Notes under the pieces: model-generated
The model's input: the letters and a program-made list of their open reading frames with translations, nothing else
What the model was told of the DNA's origin: nothing
Database searches by the model: none
Shown here: piece after piece, positions 61,351 to 64,000 of the stretch
Layout: each line of letters starts with the position of its first letter
How positions within the stretch are numbered: position 1 is the first letter of the stretch
Position numbers and translations under genes: made by a program
Source of the DNA: Channa striata
Taxonomy: Eukaryota; Chordata; Actinopteri; Anabantiformes; Channidae
NCBI GenBank assembly: GCA_033026295.1
Contig: JAUPFM010000098.1
Location: 60,101-124,100 of the forward strand
Direction of reading: 5' to 3'
DNA length: 64,000 nucleotides

Positions 61351-63490
61351 TTTGGTGCAGAAATTGTTCAATACAAGCTTGACGATTTGGCGATTAAGCG
61401 AGCATAAAAGGATGCTTGAATTCCATGCATTGACTGTCTTTTAAGGAAACATGCCACAAGCTTATTTTGAGTCTCTCCTGAGTGGATTTAGGCTAAATAA
61501 GAAGGCAGACACAGTTTTATTTGAGTTTGGTGCAGAAATTGTTCAATACAAGCTTGGTTTCAAAACAGCATTTTCTCGCTGAGAAAAGGCGATTATGAGC
61601 ATAAAAGGATGCTTGAATTACATGCATTTACTGTCTTTGAAGGAAACGTCCCACAAGCCTGTTTATATGTTCTGCTCAGTGGATTTAAGCTAAATAAGAA
61701 GGCAGACACAGTTTTATTTGAGTTTGGTGCAGAAATTGTTCAATACAAGCTTTGGCTTCAAAACAGCATTTTCTCGCTGAGAAAAGGCGATTATGAGCAT
61801 AAAAGGATGCTTGACTTACATGCATTGAGTGTCTTTTAAGGAAACATGCCACTAGCTTATTTTGAGTCTCTCCTGAGTGGATTTAGGCTAAATAAGAAGG
61901 CAGACACAGTTTTATTTGAGTTTGGTGCAGAAATTGTTCAATACAAGCTTGGCTTCAAAACAGCATTTTCTCGCTGAGAAAAGGCGATTATGAGCATAAA
62001 AGGATGCTTGAATTACATGCATTGACTGTCTTTGAAGGAAACATCCCACAGGCTTGTTTATATGTTCTGCTGAGTGGATTTAGGCTAAATAAGAATGCAG
62101 ACACAGTTTTATTTGAGTTTGGTGCAGAAATTGTTCAATACAAGCTTGGTTTCAAAACAGCATTTTCTCGCTGAGAAAAGGCGATTATGAGCATAAAAAG
62201 ATGCTTGAATTACATGCATTGACTGTCTTTTAAGGAAACATCCCACAAGCTTGTTTATTTATTCTGCTGAGTGGATTTAGGCTAAATAAGAAGGCAGACA
62301 CAGTTTTATTTGAGTTTGGTGCAGAAATTGTTCAATACAAGCTTGGCTTCAAAACAGCATTTTCTCGCTGAGAAAAGGCGATTATGAGCATAAAAGGATG
62401 CTTGAATTACATGCATTGACTGTCTTTTAAGGAAACATCCCACAAGCTTATTTTGAGTCTCTCCTGAGTGGATTTAGGCTAAATAAGAAGGCAGACACAG
62501 TTTTATTTGAGTTCGGTGCTGAAATTGTTCAATACAAGCTTTGCTTCAAAACAGCATTTTCTCGCTGAGAAAAGGCGATTGCGAGCATAAAAGGATGCTT
62601 GAATTACATGCATTGACTGTCTTTTAAGGAAACATCCCACAAGCTTTTTTATATGTTCTGCTGAGTGGATTTAGGCTAAATAAGAAGGCAGACACAGTTT
62701 TATTTGAGTTTGGTGCAGAAATTGTTCAATACAAGCTTGGCTTCAAAACAGCATTTTCTCGCTGAGAAAAGGCGATTAAGTAGTACAAAAGGATGCTTGA
62801 ATTACATGCATTTACTGTCTTTTAAGGAAACATGCCACAAGCTTATTTTCAGTCTCTCCTAAGTGGATTTAGGCTAAATAAGAAGGCAGACACAGTTTTA
62901 TTTGAGTTTGGTGCAGAAATTGTTCAATACAAGCTTGGCTTCAAAACAGCATTTTCTCGCTGAGAAAAGGCGATTTGAGCGTAAAAGGATGCTTGAATTA
63001 CATGCATTTACTGTCTTTTAAGGAAACATCCCACAAGCTTATTTTCAGTCTCTCCTGAGTGGATTTAGGCTAAATAAGAAGGCAGACACAGTTTTATTTG
63101 AGTTTGGTGCAGAAATTGTTAAATACAAGCTTGGCTTCAAAACAGCATTTTCTAGCTGAGAAAAGGCGACGAACATAAAAAGATGCTTGAATTACATGCA
63201 TTTACTGTCTTTTAAGGAAACATGCCACAAGCTTATTTTCAGTTTTTCCTGAGTGGATTTAAGCTAAATAAGAATGCAGACACAGTTTTATTTGAGTTTG
63301 GTGCAGAAATTGTTCAATACAAGCTTGGTTTCAAAACAGCATTTTCTCGCTGAGAAAAGGCGATTGCAGCATAAAAGGATGCTTGAATTACATGATTTAC
63401 TGTCTTTTAAGGAAACATCCACAAGCTTGTTTATATGTTCTGCTGAGTGGATTTAGGCTAAATAAGAATGCAGACACAGTTTTATTTGAG
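61351..63490 (+). repeat. Higher-order repeat D, copy 2 (~2.14 kb)
   Basis: This aligns with copy 1 at 2,135-2,140 bp (AAGCTTTGG, 59609 to 61747). In place of copy 1's extra CAAGCTTTTTATATG monomer it has one with CTCTCCTAAGTGG (about 62854). Confidence 0.82.
61375..61395 (+). repeat. 24-bp-deletion monomer, copy 7 (GACGATT form)
   Basis: The junction reads AAGCTTGACGATTTGGCGATT, with G-to-A relative to copies 1-6. The linked GAATTCCATGC follows. It marks the start of D copy 2. Confidence 0.9.
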
Positions 63491-64000
63491 TTTGGTGCAG
63501 AAATTGTTCAATACAAGCTTGACGATTTGGCGATTGCGAGCATAAAAGGATGCTTGAATTCCATGCATTGACTGTCTTTTAAGGAAACATGCCACAAGCT
63601 TATTTTGAGTCTCTCCTGAGTGGATTTAGGCTAAATAAGAAGGCAGACACAGTTTTATTTGAGTTTGGTGCAGAAATTGTTCAATACAAGCTTGGCTTCA
63701 AAACAGCATTTTCTCGCTGAGAAAAGGCGATTATGAAAGCATAAAAGGATGCTTGAATTACATGCATTTACTGTCTTTGAAGGAAACGTCCCACAAGCCT
63801 GTTTATATGTTCTGCTCAGTGGATTTAAGCTAAATAAGAAGGCAGACACAGTTTTATTTGAGTTTGGTGCAGAAATTGTTCAATACAAGCTTTGGCTTCA
63901 AAACAGCATTTTCTCGCTGAGAAAAGGCGATTATGAGCATAAAAGGATGCTTGACTTACATGCATTGAGTGTCTTTTAAGGAAACATGCCACTAGCTTAT
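63491..64000 (+). repeat. Higher-order repeat D, copy 3 (cut by window end)
   Basis: Only the first 0.5 kb is visible: the 24-bp-deletion junction at 63515, AAGCTTTGGC at 63887 (2,140 bp from 61747), ACTTACATGCATTGAGTGTC at about 63954, and CACTAGCTTAT at the window edge. The D array therefore continues to the right. Confidence 0.85.
63515..63535 (+). repeat. 24-bp-deletion monomer, copy 8 (GACGATT form)
   Basis: It shares AAGCTTGACGATT with the 61375 copy, 2,140 bp away, and marks the start of D copy 3. Confidence 0.9.

Larger units (their letters stand above)
1..64000 (+). repeat. Satellite DNA array, ~196-bp monomer
   Basis: The whole window is a head-to-tail tandem array. The landmark CAGTTTTATTTGAG starts at 51, 248, 445, 641 and 838 (spacing 196-197 bp) and continues at that pitch to the end. 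All copies have the same orientation, and I saw no inverted block longer than the short fold-backs listed separately. One monomer (248-444) counts to 73 G+C of 197, about 37%. Nothing unique interrupts the array: no gene, tRNA, rRNA, transposon or simple-sequence tract. Arrays of this scale are typical of eukaryotic heterochromatin; that placement is inference. Both window ends lie inside monomers, so the true array is longer. Confidence 0.98.

Noticed and set aside
1..64000. CRISPR array
   Set aside because: The repeating unit is about 196 bp with no alternation of short identical repeats and unique spacers. The variable tract is only a few bases long and there are no cas genes.
1..64000. 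Known satellite family or named species
   Set aside because: I do not recognise the monomer. Length and base composition alone fit many animal and plant satellites, so any name would be a guess.

Overview
The window is one uninterrupted satellite-DNA array. A tandem monomer of about 195-198 bp (roughly 37% G+C, counted on one copy at 248-444) repeats head to tail, all in the same orientation, from base 1 to base 64000, giving about 325 copies. Neither array edge is inside the window. I found no unique sequence, transposon, RNA gene or credible protein-coding gene. An array of this size and monomer length points to a eukaryotic chromosome (pericentromeric, centromeric or subtelomeric heterochromatin). 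I do not recognise the monomer family and cannot name the organism.

Each monomer carries fixed landmarks: CAGTTTTATTTGAG, a HindIII-type AAGCTT in CAATACAAGCTTGG, a perfect 17-bp dyad TTTTCTCGCTGAGAAAA, GGCGATT, a short length-variable linker, then AGCATAAAAGGATGC, a GAATTACATGC block and CTGTCTTT(T/G)AAGG. The last third defines three main subtypes. Type L has ATGCCACAAGCTTATTTTGAG. Type G has CATCCCACAAGCTTGTTTAT. Type C has CGTCCCACAAGCCTGTTTAT and GAAGG in place of TAAGG. The type C change removes an in-frame stop and explains most of the 60-90 codon open frames.

The monomers form nested higher-order repeats (HORs). Family A (about 7.2-7.6 kb) occurs at 2.2-9.8, 13.2-20.6 and 22.1-29.2 kb. 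Family B is a direct tandem pair of about 11.7 and 11.1 kb at 28.4-40.0 and 40.0-51.1 kb, with an internal 2.39-kb repeat and later 1.6-kb and 1.0-kb duplications. Family C (about 2.7 kb) lies at 53.6-59.1 kb. Family D (about 2.14 kb) lies at 59.2-64.0 kb. The right part carries a derived, 24-bp-shorter monomer that is absent elsewhere. Family B carries five copies of a perfect 16-bp-arm inverted repeat made by a local fold-back inversion.

The most unusual signal is the linker after GGCGATT. It differs between otherwise nearly identical HOR copies, and it varies mainly in monomers whose 17-bp dyad is intact. In monomers with a broken dyad (CAC or CTA in place of CTC) it is almost always GCG. 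This is either a hairpin-linked mutation hotspot or a systematic read/consensus error at a CpG-rich hairpin. The sequence alone cannot separate the two.
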